In this document: piece by piece, positions 11,174-20,025 of the stretch
How the letters are laid out: each line of letters opens with the position of its first letter
Position numbering within the stretch: the stretch's first letter is position 1
Assembly: GCA_002633005.1 (NCBI GenBank)
Contig: NMRA01000207.1
Coordinates: 5,051 to 54,262 of the forward strand
Direction of reading: 5' to 3'
Length of the DNA stretch: 49,212 nt
Source: Phoronis australis
Lineage: Eukaryota; Phoronida; Phoronidae
The notes under the pieces: model-generated
What the model was told of the DNA's origin: nothing
Databases searched by the model: none
Seen by the model: the letters and a program-made list of their open reading frames with translations, nothing else
Made by a program: the position numbers and the translations under genes

Positions 11174-11397
11174 CACGTGATTGGTCAGTGTTTAGGTATT
11201 ACAAAACAAGAGTTTCGTTTGTCGGGTCTGCCCAAACGTTCCCGAACATGTCTGAAGTAACCCTTTCGGTCTACACCGATTAGACTCACGTGATCTCAAA
11301 TGTTAGCACATGATTGGTCAATATCGATTTGTGTATTGCATAACAAGTGATTTCGTGTGCCGGGCCTGTCCAAACGTGTCTGAACGTGTCTGAACGT
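11174..11397. promoter_or_regulatory. Duplicated CACGTG/CCAAT-type control region between divergent genes
   Basis: Two degenerate direct copies about 133 bp apart (11174-11254 and 11307-11397). Each begins with an E-box-like CACGTG/CACATG joined to ATTGGTCA (inverted CCAAT box). Each continues through a shared run including tttcgt and gtccaaacgt and ends in gtctgaacg-like repeats, tripled in the second copy. The region lies between the minus-strand polymerase side and the first plus-strand ORF, where a bidirectional promoter is expected. Function is inferred from position and motifs only. Confidence 0.5.
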
Positions 11398-11422
11398 GTT
11401 CACAGATATGTAACAGACCAAA

Positions 11423-11629
11423 ATGCATCCACTGGGTGGGAACATATTTGTGACCGTACAGGACTTCAGTGGTCGTAAAGTGGTACACACTCGACGTTAT
11501 GACGAATGAGACAACGCTCGACCAGGCATACTTTTCCCGACAAAGACCGGAGCCTGTCTCACTGAAGGTGAATACGAGAAACTCAAGGGATTCATTGAGA
11601 TCGTTAACGAAGACCTAAAGAAACTTTAA
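11423..11629 (+). pseudogene. PC4-like single-stranded DNA-binding protein, one internal stop
   Basis: A 68-residue frame from ATG to TAA, interrupted by one TGA at 11507-11509. It matches the PC4/Sub1 C-terminal domain in order: LGGN, VTVQDFSGRKVVHTRRY (the beta sheet that binds ssDNA), a gap, PTKTGACLT, and a C-terminal helix EYEKLKGFIEIVNEDLKKL. The length is that of a minimal PC4 domain. PC4 relatives bind ssDNA and act in transcription and replication. Here it would be the first plus-strand gene of the Polinton, next to the control region. It could serve strand-displacement replication or late transcription. Confidence 0.72.
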
Positions 11630-11642
11630 GAAAAGAAACAGT

Positions 11643-11867
11643 GTGCCTACCAAGAAACGCAAAGCGACCGCTCCCCCTAGTCTACGGATTTTGAACACAG
11701 CGCACGGAGCAGGGAACAAGGACACGTTTGAAATACGGAATTGGACAGATAACGCAAACGACAGCCAAGAACTCTTTTGAGCCGAATTGACCCAGCAGAT
11801 GATACAGACGGAGGCGGTAACACAGCGCAACAAGAGACCGTTAAATGGAACTGTTAAGAGACACTAA
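11643..11867 (+). pseudogene. Small basic ORF with nuclear-localisation-like start
   Basis: Begins GTG CCT ACC, encoding PTKKRKATAPP, a classical NLS-like basic cluster. It runs 45 codons to a TGA at 11778-11780 and continues in frame 28 codons to TAA at 11865-11867. The start codon is GTG, so the ATG is probably lost. It follows the PC4-like gene by 13 bp on the same strand. I do not recognise the family. The basic N-terminus and position suggest a small nuclear or DNA-binding protein, but this is weak. Confidence 0.35.
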
Positions 11868-12037
11868 ATTTAAATACATGTATCTGATTAACGCTGCACT
11901 AACACTGTGCTAGCCATCACTTGTTTATGATAAAATAAATCAAGCGTTGAACTCGTTTCCATTGTTGTTCTTATAACCCATACAAAATTAATGTAAGTAA
12001 CTCCTATCATTCACTCTGTCACGATATACAGCGCAGT

Positions 12038-12611
12038 ATGCATGTAGACGTGAGACTCGCTCACCCGTTCACAATAATTGTCAGTGGTCCAATGTCGAAA
12101 GGAAAAACTCAGTGGACCATGCGACTTTTGCAAAATGCCACTACGATGATTCATCCTCCTCCGGACACTGTTACGTATTGTTTCGGCGAATATCAAGATG
12201 TATTTTCTAATTTGACAAACGTCAACTTTGTAGAAGGGTTGCCTGAACTTTCCAGTTTCGATAGACGCAAGCGACATCTCGTGGTCATCGACGACATGAT
12301 AAGTGAAATGGATGGAAGTGTGACAGTCACCATAGAAACGTGTCAGTTGTTTTGATAGTTCAAAATTTGTTTTCTAAAAACAAAGAGATGCACACCATTA
12401 GTCTAAACGCATACTTCTTTGTGTTGTTTAAAAAACCCCGCTGCACCTGGCTAAGTACATGTGTCCGGGGAATACCAGATTCGTACAGGAAGCGTTTGCC
12501 GATGCTACTAATGAACCTTTCGGTTACCTTTTCGTGGATCTAAAACAATTTATTCCTGAACACATGCGGTTGGAGACGCACGTTTTTCCCGATGAAACGC
12601 AATATGCCTAA
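12038..12611 (+). pseudogene. A32/FtsK-like genome-packaging ATPase, degenerate
   Basis: This ATPase drives DNA into the capsid in Polintons and many other double-jelly-roll viruses. From ATG 12038: Walker A GPMSKGKT (residues 17-24), Walker B LVVIDDM (81-87), then a break after residue 92 where about 40 family residues are missing. The sensor segment VSVVLIVQNLFSKNKE follows in the same frame column from about 12340. A second deletion near 12440 shifts to a frame ending YLFVDLKQFIPEHMR and TAA at 12609-12611. Two deletions and a frameshift make it non-functional. Its second half (12341-12678) is repeated at 12926-13263. Confidence 0.85.
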
Positions 12612-12678
12612 CTTCCCAGAAAATTGAGCTATGAGTTACGTCAGTCGATGTAACAGTTCAGACTTAGCACGCTTAAGA

Positions 12679-12924
12679 GCATGTTCGCGAATGGACCAGG
12701 CAGAGGGTGATAAACGCTATGTCACAGATTCTCTTTATATTTTGTCTGTGAGATGACACTAGCCCCACTGACTCCAGACCACCTTTATTTTTTTTCAAAA
12801 CGCCCCCTTTTGGTTTCCATGGATACTATTTGTTTCCGACAAGTTTTCAGCCTGGCGGCAGTTCAGTTTTAGTAAAATTCCGACAGTTACGTTACGCAGT
12901 GGAAGTAACGTTGAAATATTGAAC
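12679..12924. other. Unrecognised spacer between duplicated ATPase ends
   Basis: About 246 bp with no open frame of note. It follows the first ATPase copy and ends at the single N at 12925. If the duplication is an assembly effect, this stretch is an alternative allele of the sequence after 13263, or an insertion present in one haplotype only. Confidence 0.5.
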
Positions 12925-12925
12925 N

Positions 12926-13263
12926 TGTCAGTTGTTTTGATAGTTCAAAATTTGTTTTCTAAAAACAAAGAGATACACACCATTAGTCTAAACGCATACT
13001 TCTTTGTGTTGTTTAAAAAACCCCGCTGCACCTGGCTAAGTACATGTGTCCGGGGAATACCTGATTCGTACTGGAAGCGTTTGCCGATGCTACTAATGAA
13101 CCTTTCGGTTACCTTTTCGTGGATCTAAAACAATTTATTCCTGAACACATGCGGTTGGAGACGCACGTTTTTCCCGATGCAACGCAATATGCCTAACTTC
13201 CCAGAAAATTGAGCTATGAGTTACGTCAGTCGATGTAACAGTTCAGACTTACCACGCTTAAGA
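12926..13263. repeat. Second copy of the ATPase 3' region (338 bp)
   Basis: Nearly identical to 12341-12678, with about five substitutions over 338 bp and the same length. It begins directly after the single N at 12925. Copy 1 continues into non-coding spacer; copy 2 continues into the next Polinton gene (13263). Copy 2 therefore has the expected collinear context downstream and copy 1 upstream. Confidence 0.92.
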
Positions 13264-13607
13264 TGCCCTTGGGAAGGTTGAGGAGACATTCGGATACACT
13301 CAAACTACTGTGCAAGTGTAAACTTAGTATTGCCAAAACAATTGTTAAAAGAGCCGACAAGGATCTCATCTACTGTCTTTGTGAAGTAGCGGTCAACGAC
13401 TTGAACGGAAACCTACCACTGACCCCCAATCAAAAATCGAAGCTTCGTAAATACAAAACAAGCCATGCGCACTCTTGTGAAAAGAAGACGCCTCTGAAAC
13501 CTAAAAGGCAGATTCTACAATGAGGTGGATTTCTCGGAGCAGTATTAGCGCGTCTCATTGGTCGCTTGGCGGGAACAATTCTTCCAGGGTTATTCGGTCA
13601 AAGGTAA
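13263..13607 (+). pseudogene. Conserved small Polinton protein with hydrophobic C-terminal tail
   Basis: ATG 13263, 86 codons to an in-frame TGA (13521-13523), then in the same frame a glycine-rich hydrophobic tail starting GGFLGAVLARLIGRL, ending at TAA 13605-13607; 114 residues overall. The body is basic, with KDLIYCLCEVAVNDLNGN and PLTPNQKSKLRKYK. These match a small protein that recurs in animal Polintons and adintoviruses beside the ATPase and integrase genes. Its function is not established as far as I know. The basic body and membrane-like tail would suit a minor virion component. It ends one base before the next ATG. Confidence 0.7.
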
Positions 13608-13608
13608 A

Positions 13609-14258
13609 ATGGAGAACGCTAAGAAAATGGCTGTCGTTGACCTCACTTATTAGTATCACTCTCCACACGCAAATCTCCCACTATCCTTCCCGTCAAAGCT
13701 TTGAGTGGGTTTTTCCAAGACATTCAGAAACTCGTGGAGCGGAAAGACGTTGATGAGATCTAGAAAGTGAAAATGTATAATCAGATTCTTCGGCGATTTG
13801 TCACGTACCACGACAAAATGAACCAACCCGTAAAAGTGGAAATAAGGGGAACAAAGCCAGCGGAAGATCGAAACGCGGAAAAGAATAATTCTACATCAAT
13901 GGACGAGAATATTGTTGACTCCGTCCCGGTATCTATGCGCCGTAAGGCTCAGATGCTGCTGGAAAAGATTAAAAAGAATACGAGAGTGAGTTGGGACGAC
14001 AGAGGTCGTGTCTACATTGACGGATCACCCATTGAATCGTCGAACATCACTGATTTGAATGACGTTCTCAGGAAACGAAAACGGACGGCACCATCGGGCT
14101 GGAAAGAATATTCTCAGGAATTGAGAAATGCGAATGTTGCACGGGAACTTATTGGAAATAAAGAACGTTGGTCGTTAGTACAAGAGAGCACGGAAACGAC
14201 TCCCAAAATAAAGAAGCGAAAAAGGGTTGTGTCGCAGCCGCGTTGGACCCCATATTAG
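13609..14258 (+). pseudogene. Conserved Polinton protein of unknown function
   Basis: The ATG at 13609 follows the previous stop directly. After MENAKKMAVVDLTY a frame change and a stop (about 13760) break the N-terminal third. The rest is open from 13767 to 14258 (163 residues). It has a variable basic/acidic linker and then the family-typical C-terminal block: RVSWDDRGRVYIDGSPI, DLNDVLRKRKR, GWKEYSQELRNANV and ELIGNKERW. I recognise this arrangement from the protein encoded between the small tailed protein and the integrase in animal Polintons; its role is unknown to me. Ends with a basic tail including KIKKRKR. Confidence 0.65.
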
Positions 14259-14340
14259 CGGCTAACACTACCTACGCCTCTCATTCGCAATAACACAAAA
14301 GGGAAAGAAACATCGTAACATTTGTGTTAAATTAAGACGA

Positions 14341-15379
14341 ATGTACTACGATCTAAGGCACGCACGAAGTTTTGGAGGAATAGAATCCACTCAAAGTGGT
14401 CTGAAAGGCAAATTGAAGAAAAGGATTGTGAAAAAAATGGCTTAGTAACCAAGATACTTACGTTCGACACAAACCTCTGGTATGAAATATTAGGAGACGC
14501 GTTGTAGTTGGAACCAGTGACCAACAGTTCCAGGCGGACCTTGTAGACGTATCCAAGTTGGCAAAAGTTAATGACGGTCACAGGTACATTCTTACCTACA
14601 TAGACGTACTCTCGAATTATGCATCCGCTGTTCCATTCCGAGACAAGACGGGAAAAGCTTAGTTGAAGCTTTCAAACTTATTTTCGCCAGTGGACGGAAA
14701 TGCAGGACCTTTCAGACAGACAAAGGAACGGAGTTTACGAATCGTGTCTTTCACAAATTTCTCAAAGAGGAAGGAGATGGCTTCTTTACTACCCATAACG
14801 AAGAGACCAAGGCAAGCATCGCCGAGCGCTTTAATCGCACATTAAAAACGAAAATGTGGAAGTGCTTTACGTTTAAAGACAACTAGCGATACGTTGACGT
14901 ATTACACGATCTAGTGAGGTCCTACAACAACACATACCACCGATCTATCAAGACCACACCATCGTCTGCCACACGAGCTAATCAAGAGACAGCAAGGCAG
15001 ACTTTTTTACGAATCGTATATGAAACAGACCAAACCGAAATTTAAGACCGGTGACCGGGTTGTTATAAGAATGGCAAAACGTCCTTTCAAGAAGGGATAG
15101 TAACGCAACTGGACTGAAGAATTCTTCAGTATTCGTCAAGTGGTCTCAAGCACACCGACGACATACAAAGTGATGGATGATCACGAAGAAATACTCGAAG
15201 GAACGTTTTACCAACAGGAGCTTCAAAAGGTAGCCAATAGAAACGTATACAAGGTGGAGAGCGTCCTCAAAACGCGTCAAAGAAAAATACAGACTGAATA
15301 TCTCGTGACGTGGGCGGATTATCCGGACTCCTTCAATTCGTGGATTAACGAGCGTCAATTCGTCACCTATAACAATTAA
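14341..15379 (+). pseudogene. int: Polinton rve-family integrase with C-terminal chromodomain, degenerate
   Basis: Retroviral-type (DDE) integrase that inserts the element. The N-terminal block starts at ATG 14341 (MYYDLRHARSFGGIES) and is followed by several frame changes. Catalytic core: first Asp in QADLVDV (14537-14539), second Asp in QTDKGTEF (14719-14721), Glu in AERFNRTL (14824-14826), the last two 35 codons apart. A stop occurs at 14884-14886 and further shifts lie at 15000-15140. The C-terminus is intact from 15140: LEGTFYQQELQKV, then a chromodomain at residues 38-75 of that frame (YKVESVLK, YLVTWADYPDSFNSWI), with aromatic residues placed as in methyl-lysine cages. Chromodomains on Polinton integrases are thought to steer integration towards marked chromatin. 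Confidence 0.9.
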
Positions 15380-15408
15380 TACTTACACCATTACTCTCAT
15401 TTATTAGC

Positions 15409-15633
15409 ATGTGTTCCAACGAAACGAACGTACACGAGGAGAATTTTGAACTTGGTAATTTGAACTTGGTAATATTACAGACAGACACTGGCCCTTATTT
15501 GGACGAAAAGTACCGAAGAAGGAAATCGTTTTTTTTTCAGTCAAATGATCACCCTCTTCACCGTCATAGTGAGGAGTTTGTACAATTTGACAACAGGGAA
15601 CAACAAGCAGCCTCTTTAGGTGACGCTCATTAG
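15409..15633 (+). CDS. Small hypothetical ORF between integrase and penton genes
   Basis: A 74-residue ATG-to-TAG frame beginning MCSNETNVHEENF, followed by a short internal repeat of the type LGNLNLV, then a charged C-terminus rich in His, Glu and Gln. A run of eight T (about 15530-15537) may hide a frameshift. It starts 30 bp after the integrase stop and ends 45 bp before the penton-like gene. I do not recognise a domain. The conserved spacing favours a remnant gene over chance. Confidence 0.35.
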   Translation: MCSNETNVHEENFELGNLNLVILQTDTGPYLDEKYRRRKSFFFQSNDHPLHRHSEEFVQFDNREQQAASLGDAH

Positions 15634-15677
15634 TGCTTCACTCGGTGTCGTCTCACCTAATCCGTCTTTAAACAAGA

Positions 15678-16290
15678 ATGACAGCTAAATCGATGTTCTA
15701 TCTTGCATTTTCGAGCAGCAGCTCCGTGGACTATTCCCCCGACAACACACTCGTCAAGAGTGTTCACGCCATGCTTAAAGAACCCTGGGTTTCAGATAGA
15801 GATGAAACAAATTAAAATGGGTTACAACGATGTGACTAATAAGATACATATGCGTGTCAAGAAAGGGGCTGAAATTACGTTCAGTCCGAAATTAAAAGAT
15901 ACATGTGTGTTGGGACTCGATCCGGAGAGTTATACCGACGATCCGGGTATTTACTTCCCCACAAAAATGGTTGATGTTCATCGAGGATTTTACGCTCTCT
16001 ACGTCTACTGTGATCTCGTGGAATCGGTCGTTGCGGAAGCCACACTTGCACCCCTGCTAAGGATTGTTCCCTTGAAAGGAAAGCCTGCGGAGACAGTAGT
16101 TCGTGTTTTTGAGGCAATTCAGTTCAAACCTCTACAACGAAATCACTTCGGTGCCATTGAAATCGCTATTCGTGACGATGTGGGTGATGTTATTCCATTC
16201 AATCGTGGTCACTCTTGCTCTAAGACTTGCCCGTACTTCTTTGTTTTAACAACCCATAAAAGAGATCGAATATGCCGTGTACTCTCATTC
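15678..16290 (+). pseudogene. Penton-like minor capsid protein of Polinton, degenerate
   Basis: The N-terminus at ATG 15678 (MTAKSMFYLAF, then VDYSPDNTL) matches the conserved start of the Polinton/adintovirus penton protein, then stops at 15813-15815. The remainder is in another frame from about 15800: ITFSPKLKD, the hallmark GFYALYVYCDLVE (about 15990-16023), APLLRIVPLKGK and FGAIEIAIRDDVGDVIPF. The segment normally lying between the N-terminal strand and ITFSPKL is shortened, implying a deletion of roughly 50-100 codons. After VIPFN the frame leaves the family pattern, so the C-terminus is also damaged. A single-jelly-roll protein would occupy capsid vertices. Assignment to penton rests on recognition of conserved blocks. 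Confidence 0.72.
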
Positions 16291-16302
16291 TACACACACA
16301 AG

Positions 16303-16674
16303 ATGAAACGATCTAAAAGTTTATATTGCCGTGAAAGCAACCGCCAACTATACGACGACTACTACACCGTTCAAGCGGGGAGCGCTCTTCCCGTTTTCGT
16401 CGGCGCTGGCATGCAACGGGGGCACGGCATTGGTTCCGATATCGGGCCGGGACTCTTTCGTCCAGCTCTACCGCTGATCAAGAAAGGAGCCGCTGCAATT
16501 GGAAAGCAAGCTTTACGGACTGGAATTGACTTTGAGGGTGACTTGGTGCAAGGGAAAAATGCAAAAGCAGCCGCCGTAGAACGGTCCGGGAAGGCTGCGG
16601 GAGAGTTGTTGAACAAAGCTTCCTCGTTTGTTGGTGCAGGCCCCGGGTACGCCGCACAAGGCTATAAAACGTAG
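16303..16674 (+). CDS. pX/pVI-like small virion protein
   Basis: Open from an ATG at 16303 to TAG at 16672-16674, in the same frame as the preceding penton remnant. Conserved elements: DDYYTVQAGSALPVFVGA, then RGHGIGSDIGPGLFR, LPLIKKGAAAIGKQALRTG, and an alanine- and lysine-rich tail that ends in a glycine-rich stretch. The amphipathic helix pattern and basic composition match the protein found between penton and major capsid genes in Polintons and adintoviruses, likened to adenoviral core or membrane-lytic proteins. No internal stop is visible, making this one of the better preserved frames. The start could lie further upstream or downstream. Confidence 0.65.
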   Translation: MKRSKSLYCRESNRQLYDDYYTVQAGSALPVFVGAGMQRGHGIGSDIGPGLFRPALPLIKKGAAAIGKQALRTGIDFEGDLVQGKNAKAAAVERSGKAAGELLNKASSFVGAGPGYAAQGYKT

Positions 16675-16751
16675 AGTATCGACCAAAAGAGTTAGTTCAA
16701 AACGAGGGAAGAACAGAGCAACATCGCAATGCAGAGATATCTTTTCTTAGA

Positions 16752-17173
16752 ATGGCTCTCGTACACGACAAATCCTGTGAGTGTGTAAAAAGTGAGCTCG
16801 ATTTGTTTGCCGTGCCTCCCACTCCGCCTTATTCATCAGGAAAATGAAACTCAGCCACACTGTACATCTAACACACATAAAGGCTCTTGAGAAAAACACC
16901 GCAAAGCACCCTCTGCGACGCGTCGAATGCAAAGTGTTCTCAGTCATGGGCGCACATCTGTCTATGACACAGGCAAAGATTTTATTGTAAACTATTTGGG
17001 ACATAGTATCTTTGACATAAGATGGGGGGGTGTCTTTAATCTCATAAAACAAGGATAGAAACCTCCGCTTGGAAGTTCATTTTGCATCGGCGCTGCCTTC
17101 TACAATAAACACCGAGTTTGAGAATATTGGGGAAATTGACAGAGCTAGAAACGTCTCGTTTGATTTCACATAA
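16752..17173 (+). pseudogene. Major capsid protein (double jelly-roll), collapsed by internal deletions
   Basis: Three MCP pieces survive in about 420 bp. The N-terminus is at ATG 16752 (MALVHDKSCECVKSELDLF, stop at 16845-16847). A middle block is at about 16880-16990 (EKNTAKHPLRRVECKVFSV). The C-terminus is at 17066-17173 (RLEVHFASALPSTIN, EFENIGEIDRARNV), ending TAA. Polinton MCPs are usually about 600 residues or more, so most of both jelly rolls is gone. The stop codon overlaps the protease start (TAATG). Order penton-pX-MCP-protease is thus preserved although the gene is mostly deleted. Confidence 0.72.
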
Positions 17174-17624
17174 TGAGGACTGATCAGACTATTACGATTC
17201 TGGAAACCGATGACTTTGTCGGACGAGTCTTTGGTGGTTGTCTTGCGAGTGATGATTTATGTAACCTTTGTGTCGTTTCACATCCGAATGCTTCTGTTTG
17301 TAACAACGATCCTAGCCACAAACCTGGAACACACTCGGGTGGCTATTTATCTGACCGAGGATGAAAAGAGAATACTTTGATTCGTACGGCTTGCCTCCGC
17401 TATCGGACCACTTGCGATATTTTCTCGATAGAAATACGAATGGATGGACAACTCAGACCAGACAACTTCAGGGACTTTCGTCGACAGTTTGTGGACAATA
17501 TTGTAGATTTTATTTGTTATATCGGTGCCGAGGATGGAGCATGGAATTTATCGCTAATCTGTTTGATAAAGACACTAAAACTAACGATCGCTGTGTTTTA
17601 GAATTTGTCGACGGATTAATGTAA
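17173..17624 (+). pseudogene. Adenain-like cysteine protease, one frameshift
   Basis: This maturation protease of the C5 (adenovirus endopeptidase) type would cleave virion precursors. The first frame from ATG 17173 has FVGRVFGGCLASDDL and NNDPSHKPGTH, with the catalytic His at 17332-17334. Immediately after it a single-base frameshift leads to a stop near 17364. The other frame (from about 17340; listed ATG 17361) carries EYFDSYGLPPL with the acidic triad member (Asp at 17379-17381), then LQGLSSTVCGQYC with the likely nucleophilic Cys at 17490-17492, and RCRGWSMEF to the TAA at 17622-17624. Total length of about 150 codons is short compared with adenain (about 200). It is the last recognisable plus-strand gene of the Polinton. 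Confidence 0.85.
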
Positions 17625-18478
17625 TTGTAACTCGTGTACATATATATTTAAAGTCTAAACGCCCATTGTAACTTATCGTATTAAGCTACGGAGATTATTA
17701 GAGTGAATTTGAGAAAATGGTAATTGATGCGTGTTAATGTTTGCTTACGGAAAAAGAAAATAAAAAATATTCGAATAATCGGAATTGTTTACGATAAACA
17801 CCTCAGATATAGTGTGGGTGAAAAACCTTTATACAGTTTCAGAGGATGGTTAACCTACAAAATAAAAAATAACAATAAAAAAGTTATTGAATATTGAATA
17901 TAGACGATCTACAAAATAAAATAAAAATATAGAGTATAGACGGTTGGTCAAAAACAACGAATGGCCGGATACCACGTACGCGAAAGGAAATTTAAAAGGC
18001 TGGCTAAGAGAAGGGTTCAGCAAATGATAACTCACCGCTAACTCGCAAACTCAGGTCTCGGAATAGTTCGTATAATCCGTCTAGTCTCTATTCGGCTTAC
18101 TCTTTATATACACGTAGCGTAACACCAAATAATACATTATTTGCGACGTGTGTACGCACAGTTGTTTGGTTCGAAATGCACGTAACGAGTATCACGAGAG
18201 GCATGTTTGTCGAAATTTGTGTAAGTATCCAGCACATCATTGAAGTGCAAAAATCGCAGACGGGTACTTAATTAACTCATAAAATATACCCAATTAAATC
18301 ATGATAAAGTAGGATTTGTGTCAGCCCAGACTTTACGCGACAATTCTGTAAGATTCAGCAAAGCTCAGACGGTGCTTTGTGTACATTTGTGTACGAAAAC
18401 GTCACGCAATCCTATGCATTCATCCACTTTTCTCCACTTCCGAAGTGGACAGAGTCTGTATGCTGTTCTTAATTCACC

Positions 18479-18860
18479 TACATGTATTTCACGAACGCGG
18501 GGCGCTGCTGTCGTGTTGATCGAAAACGAGGCGCCTTGACAAACATGGCATCGTCCTGCAAGGTGGTGTGGTCAAAAGACTTATCAACGTTACCAAAAAT
18601 CAAGTTGTCTGATATTGAATGGATCTCCAAAAACATACCAATACGCACGGCAACTAGACTTTTACCCTCCTCAGCCATTCTTTCGTAGTTTTCCTCTTTT
18701 GGAAAAGTGTGGAAGTCAGGGATATACCCAGGCTTTTAGTCTTGAAAAACCCTGCTCGCCAGCTGGGCGAGTGCCGGAGCCAGAAAATCTACTCGCCCAG
18801 CCCGAAGTTCAGTCACCCGGCCGTTGGAGCCAGTCACCACAAACTTGCTGCTAGTTTATA
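18479..18860 (+). repeat. Diverged inverted repeat, left member
   Basis: Shares a succession of blocks with the reverse complement of 21180-21450: atttcacgaa, tgatcgaaaacgaggc, cagggatatac and a C/G-rich stretch with repeated ctcgcc/gggcgag. A 68-codon frame (18482-18688) contains a plausible start SCKVVWSKDLSTLPK but no domain I recognise. The two blocks may be the ends of another element inserted in the Polinton. Confidence 0.5.
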
Positions 18861-19441
18861 TAAAAATCATCATTTTGTGCACTGATGTCACCATCTATTA
18901 GGGGGACGCATTTTGTAGCCTACGGCGGTTAAAACCCGGTCTCCGAAACGGGTGAAATCTCGGAAGCTAGGATTAATCAAATTTACGCGCTGTGACGTAT
19001 GTGTAACCTATGACAGACTGTCTACAAAACTGTGGTGCATTGCTATCAAACTCTGTTGTTAAATTACGATCTTTTTAAAAAATGTGCTGAAATTCCAGGG
19101 CGAAAACTTGCCGACTCAGTGATGCGTCGCTGCTTCGCGATCGTCGATAGGACAACTTGAATTCTTGAGTAAAAATAGTTTCGACTCAAATTACCTGAAA
19201 TCCTCCTTAAAGTGTACGCAACATGACTCTAGTACCTCAAAATACATTTTATTATTATATCTTACTTGATTTCAGTGCCTTTAGTGCACAGCTCATATAG
19301 AAACACGTAAAAATTGAAAAAAATAATAATTATGTACAACGTCATGGGTTGAACCCAAGTCGTTCGGCACACTGTTCGGATCAGCAACTAAGTGTATAGA
19401 GTGAAGTGAAAGTAAAGTATATTTAGCGTCGAGAAGGTTCG

Positions 19442-20025
19442 NNNNNNNNNNNNNNNNNNNNNNNNNNNNNNNNNNNNNNNNNNNNNNNNNNNNNNNNNNN
19501 NNNNNNNNNNNNNNNNNNNNNNNNNNNNNNNNNNNNNNNNNNNNNNNNNNNNNNNNNNNNNNNNNNNNNNNNNNNNNNNNNNNNNNNNNNNNNNNNNNNN
19601 NNNNNNNNNNNNNNNNNNNNNNNNNNNNNNNNNNNNNNNNNNNNNNNNNNNNNNNNNNNNNNNNNNNNNNNNNNNNNNNNNNNNNNNNNNNNNNNNNNNN
19701 NNNNNNNNNNNNNNNNNNNNNNNNNNNNNNNNNNNNNNNNNNNNNNNNNNNNNNNNNNNNNNNNNNNNNNNNNNNNNNNNNNNNNNNNNNNNNNNNNNNN
19801 NNNNNNNNNNNNNNNNNNNNNNNNNNNNNNNNNNNNNNNNNNNNNNNNNNNNNNNNNNNNNNNNNNNNNNNNNNNNNNNNNNNNNNNNNNNNNNNNNNNN
19901 NNNNNNNNNNNNNNNNNNNNNNNNNNNNNNNNNNNNNNNNNNNNNNNNNNNNNNNNNNNNNNNNNNNNNNNNNNNNNNNNNNNNNNNNNNNNNNNNNNNN
20001 NNNNNNNNNNNNNNNNNNNNNNNNN
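19442..20025. other. Assembly gap (584 N)
   Basis: Run of 584 N inside the right part of the Polinton. Any frame reported across it is meaningless. Confidence 0.99.
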
